Source: a virus
Length of the DNA: 20,974 bases
IMG/VR virus record: IMGVR_UViG_3300035389_000059
Span: 1-20,974 of that record
Direction: 5' to 3' (one strand)
The notes beneath the pieces were generated by a model that was not told where the DNA came from, did no database searches, and saw only the letters and a program-made list of their open reading frames with translations. The position numbers and the translations under genes are program-made. Below, in pieces: positions 1 to 7,800 of the stretch. How positions within the stretch are numbered: the stretch's first letter is position 1; each line of letters opens with the position of its first letter.

Positions 1-369
1 GGCCTCGGCCTCAATTTGAGAGGGTACGGCAAGGTCGGTCTGTTTCCCGGCGAAAAGCGCCGCCAGTTCAGCCTCCGTGTCATAGGCTGTTCCCAGTGCC
101 GTAGTTAATGCGGCGGGGGTTAAATAAAGACCGGACAGGTCAACGATATTGTCGATATGGATATCAGCTGTCACTTGATCCACGGTCCAATCCACATCAC
201 CAGTACCAAGCCCCAAAGCCGTTCGTGCTGCCTCGGCCGTGGTGGCGTTCGTTCCGCCTAGCTCGATATCAACAGCGCCGTTATCGTCGTTATCAAGTTC
301 AACACCCGCATAAGCCGGATTCCAGGCTGTGAACAAAAAAAGCATTAAAACAAGTATTATTTTTTTCAT
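1..369 (-). CDS. Tail-fibre-like protein with Sec signal peptide (partial, C-terminus beyond left edge)
   Basis: This frame is open from an ATG at 369-367 to the window edge, 123 codons with no stop. A strong GGAGG (374-378) lies 4-5 nt before the ATG, 11 nt after the previous gene's stop. The N-terminus is a textbook Sec signal: MKK, a hydrophobic core (IILVLMLFLF), then an AYA-G signal peptidase I-type site near residues 20-22. The mature part begins GVELDNDDNGAVDIELGG, followed by TNATTAEAARTALGLGTG, a low-complexity stretch common in phage tail fibres and tail collar proteins. Position at the end of the tail module fits a fibre or receptor-binding role. An export signal on a virion protein is odd; a secreted or periplasmic phage protein is the alternative. 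The fibre call rests on short motifs and position only. Confidence 0.75.
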   Translation of the reverse strand, partial: MKKIILVLMLFLFTAWNPAYAGVELDNDDNGAVDIELGGTNATTAEAARTALGLGTGDVDWTVDQVTADIHIDNIVDLSGLYLTPAALTTALGTAYDTEAELAALFAGKQTDLAVPSQIEAEA

Positions 370-380
370 AGTTCCTCCAT

Positions 381-1259
381 TTATAAAATTACTTCTTCGC
401 CGCCAAAGGTCACACCTTCGCCGCCAAAGGTCACACCTTCGCCGCCAAGGGGCATAACTTCGCCGCCAAAGGTCACACCTTCGCCGCCAAAGGTCACACC
501 TTCGCCGCCAAAGGTGACAGATTGGTTGCCGATTGCCATAGCCTCGAGCAACGTTATATCCAGTTTACTGTGCGCGGGCGCGCCGTGATAGCCCCGGGGC
601 ATCTCCTCTGTGTTCGCGAACACGATCCACTCCCAATCGGTCAAAGATTTGGTGATAAGGCGCCATGGCAGCGCCGCGCACCCTCTTTCTTGTATGATGT
701 CGCGCATGAACGTATAAAAATCAATATCCCGGGCTGCCGTGACCGAGAAGTTAAATGTCCGGATCACCGCCTGTTTTTTGTAGTACCGTCCCCCCTCACC
801 CAGGTCTTTCATAACAGACAGGTCTTTCAGCCCCTCCTGGATGCCCCGGCTCGGATCCCTGAATGAACTGACATCGCCCGCCCGGATGATGCCCGCCTCG
901 ATGATGGTTCCGGCCGCAGCAACAAAGTCCAGCTTGATGGTGTGCGCCACAGCAATCGCAGTATAATCAGCCCATAAGGCCCCTTTACCATTTGAGGTGC
1001 CGAATGTCACCGCGCTGCCTGACAACTCCTCCTCGATACCGGCTGCATCATCTACGACTGTCACAGTAATGCCGGTCGCGTTTGTGCCATAGACAAAACA
1101 CCCGTTACCCCGGCTGAGATTGAGGGTTACCCGGGCCGTATTTGTTGTCGCCTTCCACACCTCCTCCACATAATCATTTTCGACGTTGGAGACGGGATAA
1201 TCGGCATTTTCCTCATCAGCCGTGATGGAATTGACATTGCTCGGATATAGTATTTTCAC
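381..1259 (-). CDS. Tail-tip associated paralogue A, with C-terminal GVTFGGE repeats
   Basis: This encodes 292 aa from a GTG that directly follows the TAA of the upstream paralogue (stop 1262-1260, start 1259-1257), so translation is probably coupled. Residues 1-240 are collinear with the upstream gene product, with a nearly identical central part (TTNTARVTLNLSRGNGCFVY, ...ALWADYTAIAVAHTIKLDF). The sequence looks all-beta with Gly/Thr/Val-rich strands, like a carbohydrate-binding or distal-tail beta-sandwich. The last ~45 residues are six heptads ending in GGE that the paralogue lacks. I do not recognise a named family. Its place after the hub gene and before the fibre-like gene suggests a tail-tip or baseplate part. 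A dist-tail (Dit)-like role is possible but unproven. Confidence 0.8.
   Translation of the reverse strand: MKILYPSNVNSITADEENADYPVSNVENDYVEEVWKATTNTARVTLNLSRGNGCFVYGTNATGITVTVVDDAAGIEEELSGSAVTFGTSNGKGALWADYTAIAVAHTIKLDFVAAAGTIIEAGIIRAGDVSSFRDPSRGIQEGLKDLSVMKDLGEGGRYYKKQAVIRTFNFSVTAARDIDFYTFMRDIIQERGCAALPWRLITKSLTDWEWIVFANTEEMPRGYHGAPAHSKLDITLLEAMAIGNQSVTFGGEGVTFGGEGVTFGGEVMPLGGEGVTFGGEGVTFGGEEVIL
396..521 (-). repeat. Six tandem 21-bp units encoding GVTFGGE heptads
   Basis: On the plus strand the unit TTCGCCGCCAAAGGTCACACC starts at 396, 417, 438, 459, 480 and 501. Units 1, 2, 4 and 5 are identical; the one at 438 is diverged (encoding VMPLGGE) and the last differs at its end. All units keep the reading frame of the 381-1259 gene, so copy-number change by slippage would alter the protein by whole heptads without a frameshift. 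There are no unique spacers, so it is not a CRISPR array. Confidence 0.95.
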
Positions 1260-1985
1260 TTAACTTGCCTCGACCAATGTTATGTCCAGTTTGCTGTGCG
1301 CGAACCCGAAGTGATCGCCCTGGGGCATATCCTCTGTATTCACGAACACGATCCACGCCCAATCGGTCAAAGAATCGGTGATAAGGCGCCAGGCCAGCGG
1401 GGCAGCGCCCCGCCCCCTTATGATGCCCAGCATGAATTTATAGAAATCCGTGTCCCGGTCTTCCGTGACCGAGAAGTTAAATGTCCGCACGATGGCGCGC
1501 TTTCCGATATAGCGTGATCCGGTGTTCAGGGTTCTGATTATGGAGAAATCCTTTAGCCCCTCCGCCATGCCCTGGCTCGGATCCCTGAATGAACTGACAT
1601 CGCCCGCCCGGATGATGCCCGCCTCGATGATGGTGCCGGCGGCAGCAACAAAGTCCAGCTTGATGGTGTGCGCCACAGCAATCGCAGTATAATCAGCCCA
1701 TAAGGCCCCTTTACCATTTGAGGTGCCGAATGTCACCGCGCTGCCTGACAACTCCTCCCACTCTCCGGTTGCCTCGTCTCCGACTGTCACAGTAATGCCG
1801 GTCGCGTTTGTGCCATAGACAAAACACCCGTTACCCCGGCTGAGATTGAGGGTTACCCGGGCCGTATTTGTTGTCGCCTTCCATTTTTCCCGCGGGTGAT
1901 CATTTTGCGCATTGGCGATCGGGTAGTTTGTGTTTTCCTCATCGGCCGTTATGCCGGTGATTCTGTCCGGATATATTATTTGCAT
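1260..1985 (-). CDS. Tail-tip associated paralogue B
   Basis: This is a 241-aa protein starting at ATG 1985-1983, inside the end of the upstream gene (10-nt overlap, AATGCAAATAA). It is the partner of the downstream gene. The two align without indels through the core at a constant offset of 726 bp, which equals this gene's full length including the stop, as expected of a whole-gene tandem duplication. The N-terminus (IIYPDRITGITADEEN) and C-terminus (AHSKLDITLVEAS) are conserved but more diverged than the middle. It lacks the GVTFGGE tail. The fold is predicted beta-rich from composition only. Function is inferred from its place among the tail-tip genes; family unknown. Confidence 0.8.
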   Translation of the reverse strand: MQIIYPDRITGITADEENTNYPIANAQNDHPREKWKATTNTARVTLNLSRGNGCFVYGTNATGITVTVGDEATGEWEELSGSAVTFGTSNGKGALWADYTAIAVAHTIKLDFVAAAGTIIEAGIIRAGDVSSFRDPSQGMAEGLKDFSIIRTLNTGSRYIGKRAIVRTFNFSVTEDRDTDFYKFMLGIIRGRGAAPLAWRLITDSLTDWAWIVFVNTEDMPQGDHFGFAHSKLDITLVEAS

Positions 1986-2536
1986 TGCGCCGTCTCGTTG
2001 CTCTGCCGTTTTATTTTTTTAATATCGCCCACGGTTTTCGCACTCTCGATATTCGCCTCCGCCGCGGCAATGGCATCGATTATTTTTGTTACATATGCGT
2101 CCTTTTCGGCTTTTACGGTCTCATCGTATATCCCGGCATTGGCGTTGAGTTGCTTCCAAATCGGCCACTGGAGAAAAATGTCCGCCATCCCTTCTGCCCT
2201 CACCTCCTTGATCCGCAGGGCTTTGGCACTATCCACATCCATACCGTAGTATGGGTCCGCCTTTTTTGCGGTCATATCAGCCACCGCCGAGATCACCGCT
2301 TCGTATTTTTGCTCAGGGATATCGGCAGCACTGATCTCCGGGTCACTGTCGTCGATGTATGTCGGGATGGGCGCCCGTTCCGGTTCGTAGTTGATATACG
2401 TTTTGCCGATCAGGTCCAACCCAGGATAATACAGGTTAAACGCTTCGATGGTCGCAAACGACACCTGCACCCCGGCGGCGTCGCGGACGATGACGATTTT
2501 GCCGCGATCGAGCAAAAACAATTTACCATAGCGCAT
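1976..2536 (-). CDS. Hypothetical tail-module protein
   Basis: This encodes 186 aa from ATG 2536-2534, preceded by a strong AGGAGGG with 4-nt spacing. The start lies 15 nt below the second stop (2552) of the hub reading frame. The first ~75 residues look like a small beta-rich domain (GKLFLLDRGKIVIVRDAAG). The second half is strongly helical and charged (residues ~85-175, with AEKDAYVTKIIDAIAAAEAN), possibly a coiled coil. No family is recognised; small helical proteins beside receptor-binding genes are often tail-fibre assembly or chaperone proteins, which is the best guess. Its 3' end overlaps the next gene by 10 nt. Confidence 0.75.
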   Translation of the reverse strand: MRYGKLFLLDRGKIVIVRDAAGVQVSFATIEAFNLYYPGLDLIGKTYINYEPERAPIPTYIDDSDPEISAADIPEQKYEAVISAVADMTAKKADPYYGMDVDSAKALRIKEVRAEGMADIFLQWPIWKQLNANAGIYDETVKAEKDAYVTKIIDAIAAAEANIESAKTVGDIKKIKRQSNETAQCK

Positions 2537-2551
2537 TACACCCTCCTATGC

Positions 2552-2677
2552 TCACTCTGTTTTCATCACCGCCATCAGCGGATAATACGGCGGCTCCCAG
2601 CCGACGTCTCCCGATATGGTGTGGCTGTGTGTGTCGACTGTTTGGTGTCTCCCGGACACCAGTTCCTCGCAATCTCA
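2552..2677 (-). other. In-frame TGA and 40-codon continuation of the tail hub gene
   Basis: The conventional stop of the hub gene is TGA at 2677-2675. The same frame then stays open for 40 codons to a second TGA at 2554-2552. The extension contains THSHTISGDVGWEPPYYPL followed by MAVMKTE, a typical C-terminal end of a phage tail collar-type repeat. It matches the ends of the two earlier repeats in the protein (HSHDL...PRWVNLCFIQAN and NHTLTL...KKVYLRAWTKN). With the extension the gap to the next start is 15 nt, in keeping with this operon; without it the gap is 138 nt. Possible explanations are a nonsense substitution, stop readthrough, selenocysteine insertion, reinitiation at the GTG at 2659-2657 (GAGGA just upstream), or a sequencing error. 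Confidence 0.85.
2643..2661 (-). promoter_or_regulatory. Hairpin 3' of the in-frame TGA (SECIS-like candidate)
   Basis: On the coding strand TGGTGTC (2661-2655) pairs with GACACCA (2649-2643) around the 5-nt loop CGGGA. There are 20 nt between the TGA and the loop. Published descriptions of bacterial SECIS elements ask for a stem-loop shortly after UGA with a small apical loop holding a G in its first two positions, and this hairpin fits that loose layout. Such hairpins also occur by chance, and no selenocysteine gene is visible in the window. An alternative stem (ACTG/CAGT with GTGTC/GACAC) is also possible. Confidence 0.4.
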
Positions 2678-4861
2678 GATGCCGAAGACACCCCCGGCAT
2701 GGTCGTGTGTCAGGTTGCTCAGGGTGCCGCTCAGCCCCACCTCCTGTGTGCCACTGTTGGCATTATCGGCGTTTGCAGACAAGACGATGTAGCTGTCTTG
2801 TGTATCCGGCGTGCCGTTGTCGCCGTCACAAAACACACAGTCGGCTGGGATGGAGAAGACGTCACAAAACCCGATCATCCCCGACACCAGATCAAAAGCG
2901 GTGTTCTTGGTCCAGGCCCTCAGATAGACTTTTTTCAGTTTGTCCGTAATCGTCAGTGTCAGTGTGTGATTCGCGTGAGCACCTGCAGCCTCGAACTCTA
3001 GGGCCCCTTCCGAACCGGCCGTCGCCCCGCCCCCGCGTGTGCCGTGAGAATGGTCTGCAATAGCCGACTGCGTTTCATCCGCATAACTCCCACCGCCCGC
3101 GGTGACCATATCCGTGGCCCCCCGCATGATCAATTCCGGGAGGGAAAAGGGCTGGAGCCCTGTCGGTCTTATATTACTGTCTGTGAGAACGATCGCCCAG
3201 GCCGGCAATTGTTCCAGGTCGCAATTGGCCTGGATAAAACACAGGTTCACCCAGCGCGGCTCAAATTGTACGGTCAGGTCGTGAGAATGGTCTGTCGGGT
3301 CGGCACCGGCATTTACGTACCATGTGGGCTCTGATCCGCCGGCGGCGGCCAAGGCAAAAACATGGCTATACGCGCCGACATGCCCGCCGTCTGAAGCGCA
3401 GTTGAAGCTGATGGTTTTTGACCCCCCGACAGTCGCCGCCGAATGATCGGTACCGTGCCCGACAATGCACCGGTCCTTGACATCCGCGTATTTGCTCCAG
3501 CCGGCGGGAATATTGTCGTTGGCCTGGTAATAGGGAAATATCATCCCGGCCTTAATCGGCAAATCGGAGGCGGTTATCTTTTTCTCCCCGATAATAACAA
3601 CGGATGCCTTGTCAAAATTGTACCGTATGCTGCGGGCATAAATTTCATAGCTCGTATCGTTGCGCAGGGCCGTATCCGTCCACGATATCAATTGTCCCGG
3701 CAGGATTAAAGCCCCTTCGTTGGGGATCTCTATTTCTATTTGTTGCTGCAATAAAAACGTCAACACGTCCATCTGGGCGGTTTTGATATAAATCGCGACA
3801 TCATGGTAGGGCGTGAGGCTGCGCTCCTTGCCGTAGGCATACGCCGTCTTCCGGGTGGATTCGTGATCATAGGACTTTACGTAACTGCCGATCCCTTCGG
3901 TCACGGCCGCCTTTGTCCGCCATTTAGACCGTACCAGGCTCACCGGCGTTTCATACTCGTATTTCGCGCCGAAAAACCGGCTGACGGCGTACGTCCCGTT
4001 ACTCTGTTTCATGTCCACCAGGTACAATGTGCCGGACAGAATATAAAAAAGGTGGGTGCCATAGGCGGCCAGGTCGGAGAGAAAATCAATCAGCAGCTTC
4101 TGCCTGTCCGCCCAGTAATTAATGGCGGGACTGGCCGTGCGTTTTTTGGCGTTGTTGTATGTCAGGTCCAGGCCTGGGTATGTTCCCTGGAGGTACTGAC
4201 CGCAGGCCCAGTCCATGATCGTATCGATGGTGCCATCCTGACCCACACCCGACATGGTCACCGCGCCGGTAGGATCGACGGTCAGGGAAAATGTTCCGTC
4301 GCCGTTATCGCTGACATTTGCATTGATACCGATGCCATCGTCATACACATCCCAGTCGGTACCGATAACCACCGACGGGATACCGCCCTTGTGATAGGTG
4401 GGCTCGCCCCCGACATCGAACAGCCGTACGGGCGTCACGTGGGTGACCGTGCCGAATGCCCGGGGCAGGCACACCGTCCGGCTGTCGTAATTACAATCTT
4501 CGGCCAGCAGGCTGGCAGCGTATTCATCCGGGTGCACGTCATAGGTGACCGCCTCCTTTGTGTATGCCCGCAAGTATGCCCTGCCGGTGATGAGCGTGGT
4601 GGCAGCGGCTTCCGTGGTGTCGGTGTACTGGACCTGAAAGCTGGTCAGCTCCACCGGGGGGGGCCAGTCATCAACGAATACGTCAGGGGAGATGCTGATG
4701 GCGCCAAAGCCCATGCGGCAATACCCCCCGTATGTTTTCGCCATCTGGAACTGCGGCGGCGAAAATTTTATTATCCGATTTTTCCACAGGTGCGTGAGTT
4801 CGCATGTCTCATCGCTGATCCGGTGTGTTGTTCCGTTGATATTGATCGATACCAGCAGCAT
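2675..4861 (-). CDS. Tail hub / receptor-binding protein with collar-like repeats
   Basis: This is a 728-aa protein to the first TGA (769 positions if read to 2552). The ATG overlaps the tape measure stop by 1 nt (TGATG), the usual slot for tail hub genes. Residues ~1-440 look like a hub or tail-tip structural region. The C-terminal third has three collar-like units. One starts near residue 450 (IPAGWSKYADVKDRCIVG). The second ends near 660. The third, near 670-690, has CDGDNGTPDTQDS, close to the CDG-NGTPDLRDRF signature of phage tail collar domains. Each unit carries a His-rich HSH/HDH segment before a last beta-strand. It probably sits at the tail tip and contacts the host surface. The in-frame TGA removes the last strand of the third unit; see the separate entry. 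Confidence 0.85.
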   Translation of the reverse strand: MLLVSININGTTHRISDETCELTHLWKNRIIKFSPPQFQMAKTYGGYCRMGFGAISISPDVFVDDWPPPVELTSFQVQYTDTTEAAATTLITGRAYLRAYTKEAVTYDVHPDEYAASLLAEDCNYDSRTVCLPRAFGTVTHVTPVRLFDVGGEPTYHKGGIPSVVIGTDWDVYDDGIGINANVSDNGDGTFSLTVDPTGAVTMSGVGQDGTIDTIMDWACGQYLQGTYPGLDLTYNNAKKRTASPAINYWADRQKLLIDFLSDLAAYGTHLFYILSGTLYLVDMKQSNGTYAVSRFFGAKYEYETPVSLVRSKWRTKAAVTEGIGSYVKSYDHESTRKTAYAYGKERSLTPYHDVAIYIKTAQMDVLTFLLQQQIEIEIPNEGALILPGQLISWTDTALRNDTSYEIYARSIRYNFDKASVVIIGEKKITASDLPIKAGMIFPYYQANDNIPAGWSKYADVKDRCIVGHGTDHSAATVGGSKTISFNCASDGGHVGAYSHVFALAAAGGSEPTWYVNAGADPTDHSHDLTVQFEPRWVNLCFIQANCDLEQLPAWAIVLTDSNIRPTGLQPFSLPELIMRGATDMVTAGGGSYADETQSAIADHSHGTRGGGATAGSEGALEFEAAGAHANHTLTLTITDKLKKVYLRAWTKNTAFDLVSGMIGFCDVFSIPADCVFCDGDNGTPDTQDSYIVLSANADNANSGTQEVGLSGTLSNLTHDHAGGVFGI

Positions 4862-7800
4862 CAGATGATCCTCCGGGTGCCGGCATCCCGCCGCGTAGCT
4901 TCGATGCGCACATTGTCTGCGATCTGAGCCACATAGGTGCCCAGAGTTTCGTTGCCCAGGTTTACGGTGACGTGGATGGGCCGGTTGTTTCCACCGCCTG
5001 CCCCGCCCAGTTGCTGCACAATGGCAGCTGCAATGGCCGCCGGGTCCATGCCCACGGCATCGCGAAATTTCGATCGGTAGGGTTCGTCCAGGGGGACAAC
5101 CTCCTCGGCGCCGTGCAGCGTCATGGGGTAGCCGGCCCGGGGCCCATCGGAAAACCCGCCGTAGCGTCGGCCGTATCCGTCATCGGCCCCGCCCGGGGTG
5201 TCGCCGGAAAAACCGCCGCCGTTATCGTTATCGTTGTCATTCCCCCATCCCGTTTGAACCGGGTCCATCGCTGCCGGATCCAGCGCTCGGGCTTTTTCTG
5301 CATTCCACTGCCCAGTGCCGAAAAAATCCCCAGGGCTGTACTCTGATCCTGCAGAGATAGCCGCTGCAATCTGCGCAGTTGTATAGCCGTGCATTTCCAT
5401 CGCGCCGGCGTCCGCCAGGCCTGCAATAAGTTCCGCCATCTGCTCCGGTGTGACCGTGCCGTACTCGAACAGGCCCCACGATTCATACGGCATAAGCCCT
5501 TGATATGCCTGCCGGCCAGAGAAATACCCCAACGCGGCTTCCATCATATCCCTGATTTCTTCGTTTTCCCGCACTCCGAAAGCATCTCCTAATGCGTCGG
5601 TCAAAAAAGCGCCCAGGGGCTTCCCCACCATCGCGGCCAGGGCGCCCGGCAACCCCAGAGACATCATTGCAGTAGCGCCCAGCATAGACCCGAGAGAACT
5701 AAAACTAATCAGGCCCGGGGTCCCTATCCCCATCATCTCCGTCATCGCAGCCGGCAGGCCGCCGGTCGCCACAGCGCCGATCATCGCCTCGGGGCTGGTC
5801 ATACCTCGAAAAAAATCACCGAAATCCATCGTACCGCCCAGCAGCCCGGTCAGGCCCGTGGCCCCGATACCGGCGTAGCTTGTGGCCGTGCCCGTTGCCA
5901 GGGAGCCCATGACGTTGCTGCCGTGTGCCGACAGATTACCGGCCGCAGCGCCCAGTCCTGCAAAGCCGTCGCCGTACCCGCCGCCGTCAATACCCTCGCG
6001 GATCGCCCCGGCCAGGGGCGCTGGGATGATCATCTCGCCGGGGTGGGCCACGACGGGGATCCCGTCGTCACTGCCCTCAAGTTTCCACACCCCCTGGCTG
6101 GCAAAAATCGCATCGGTCACCCAGGAGATAACCGCCACACTGGCCGCTTCCACGGCCATCTGGGCAACGGTGTCGACTACAGATCGAAGCATCCCTTTCC
6201 ACAGCGAATCCCAGGCATCCTCAAGGGAGTCCATTTCTCCTGTCAGGATCCCAAACAGGCCGTCTGACAAGGACATGGATGCCTGGTCTGCAAAATCATG
6301 GGCCAGGTACACCCCGGCCTCGGCCCAGGTGGTGGCATCGGCGGTGATTTGTGAAAAACCGGCGGACACGCCATCAAAAAAGGTTCCTTCTGCCAGGAGC
6401 TTGTCATACGCGGCGTCCTGGGCCGCCCTGACCTGGGCCTGATTTTCGCGATCGGAAACGGCCGTTGTGTCGGCCGCCAAAGCCGCCAGCTCGCTGGCCA
6501 GCCACAGGGCGATGTGATGTTTGTCTGCCCCGGCGGCCTCGTAGGCCGCGGCCTGTGCCCTGAGCTGTGTGCGCTCAAATTCGGTGTCGCCCTGCACCGT
6601 ACGCTGGTACAAATCGGAAAACGCGGCCAGCACCCGGGCGTTGGCATCATGGGTTTGCTGCCAGGACTCGGCTGTCTCAACCCCCGCCCCGATGGCTACC
6701 TGGCCGCTGCGCCCCCATGCCGCGGTCCAGGTGGCCTGCACATCCTCGGCGGCGTCTTCTTCGGCGTCAACCACGTCTGCAGCCGCGGCCTTGCGCTGGG
6801 CGGCACTTTTTTCAGCCGCCTTCGCAATGGCCCGCTGATTTTTAATGGCGGCCTTTGCCGCGGCGCTCGCGGCCGTGGCGGTCTTTTTATAGCCCCGGGC
6901 CTCTTTCAGCATCCCATCGATGATATCCTCATGAGCGGCCAACTCCTTAAGCTTTGCAATGGTCACCTTGGCAACCGCGGCCCCGAATTTGTCGGACTCA
7001 CCCGTGTTGTCACTGATCTGATCGGCCAATTTTCGCATGGCTTCTGTGGCCGCATCCGAAAAGCCCGGCAGCCGGTCGAGCCCCTGGGAGACTGAATATA
7101 AAAAATCCGCCATGCGTTCTTCCAGGACATCGACACCGCTGGCCCAGGCCCCTTTAATGCCGGCAACCATCGTTTTAAACGCATATTCGATGTGGATCCA
7201 GCCACCGATCACCGCGTCCACCAGCAATACGCCGGCCACCCTGATACCCGCAAAGGTCGTATGCACCACATCAATCATCGTCGGCATAATGTCGATAATG
7301 CCTTGCATGGAGGATGACACCATCGGCGCCAACTCCTCACCAAACGCGATCATCAGATTTTTAATGGAGGCATCATAGGCGGCGTCAATCCCCTCCATCG
7401 ATTCTTTCCAATCGTCAAAGGCCTGTTCGGTATTGCCGGCCTTTGTCGCCATGTCATCCAGGCGCTGGTTGTACCCTTCCATGTCGTTACCGGTGAGGGT
7501 GAGCATGCCGCCCACAGCCTCGGCGCTGCCCATGAGTTTTTGCAGCTTGCCGGCATTGCCGCCGGCCGCATCGGAGATAAGATCCAGGACGCCCTCAAAG
7601 CCCATGTCCGCAATGGCTTGTTGCGCTCCGCCGTAGTCGCCGAGCAACCCTGTCATGGTCTCGGATGGCGCCATGAGGGAGGTCAAAACCGCCTTATACT
7701 GCGTGGCCGCATTGGCTGTGGACCCGGCCAGCAACGTCACCTGGGAAAATGCCGCCCCCAGCTCATCCTGGGTGATGCCTAAGGCCGCCGACTTGCCGGC

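Noticed and set aside
396-521. Possible CRISPR array
   Set aside because: The 21-bp units are directly joined with no spacers and keep a protein reading frame.
2552-4861. Target of a diversity-generating retroelement at the collar-like C-terminus
   Set aside because: No reverse transcriptase frame or second template copy of the region is visible in the window, and no adenine-rich variable pattern stands out.
1985-4927. Long plus-strand open frames (e.g. 1985-3001 and 3803-4927)
   Set aside because: They lie opposite well-supported minus-strand tail genes, lack RBS and family motifs, and are explained by the GC-rich codon pattern of the real genes.
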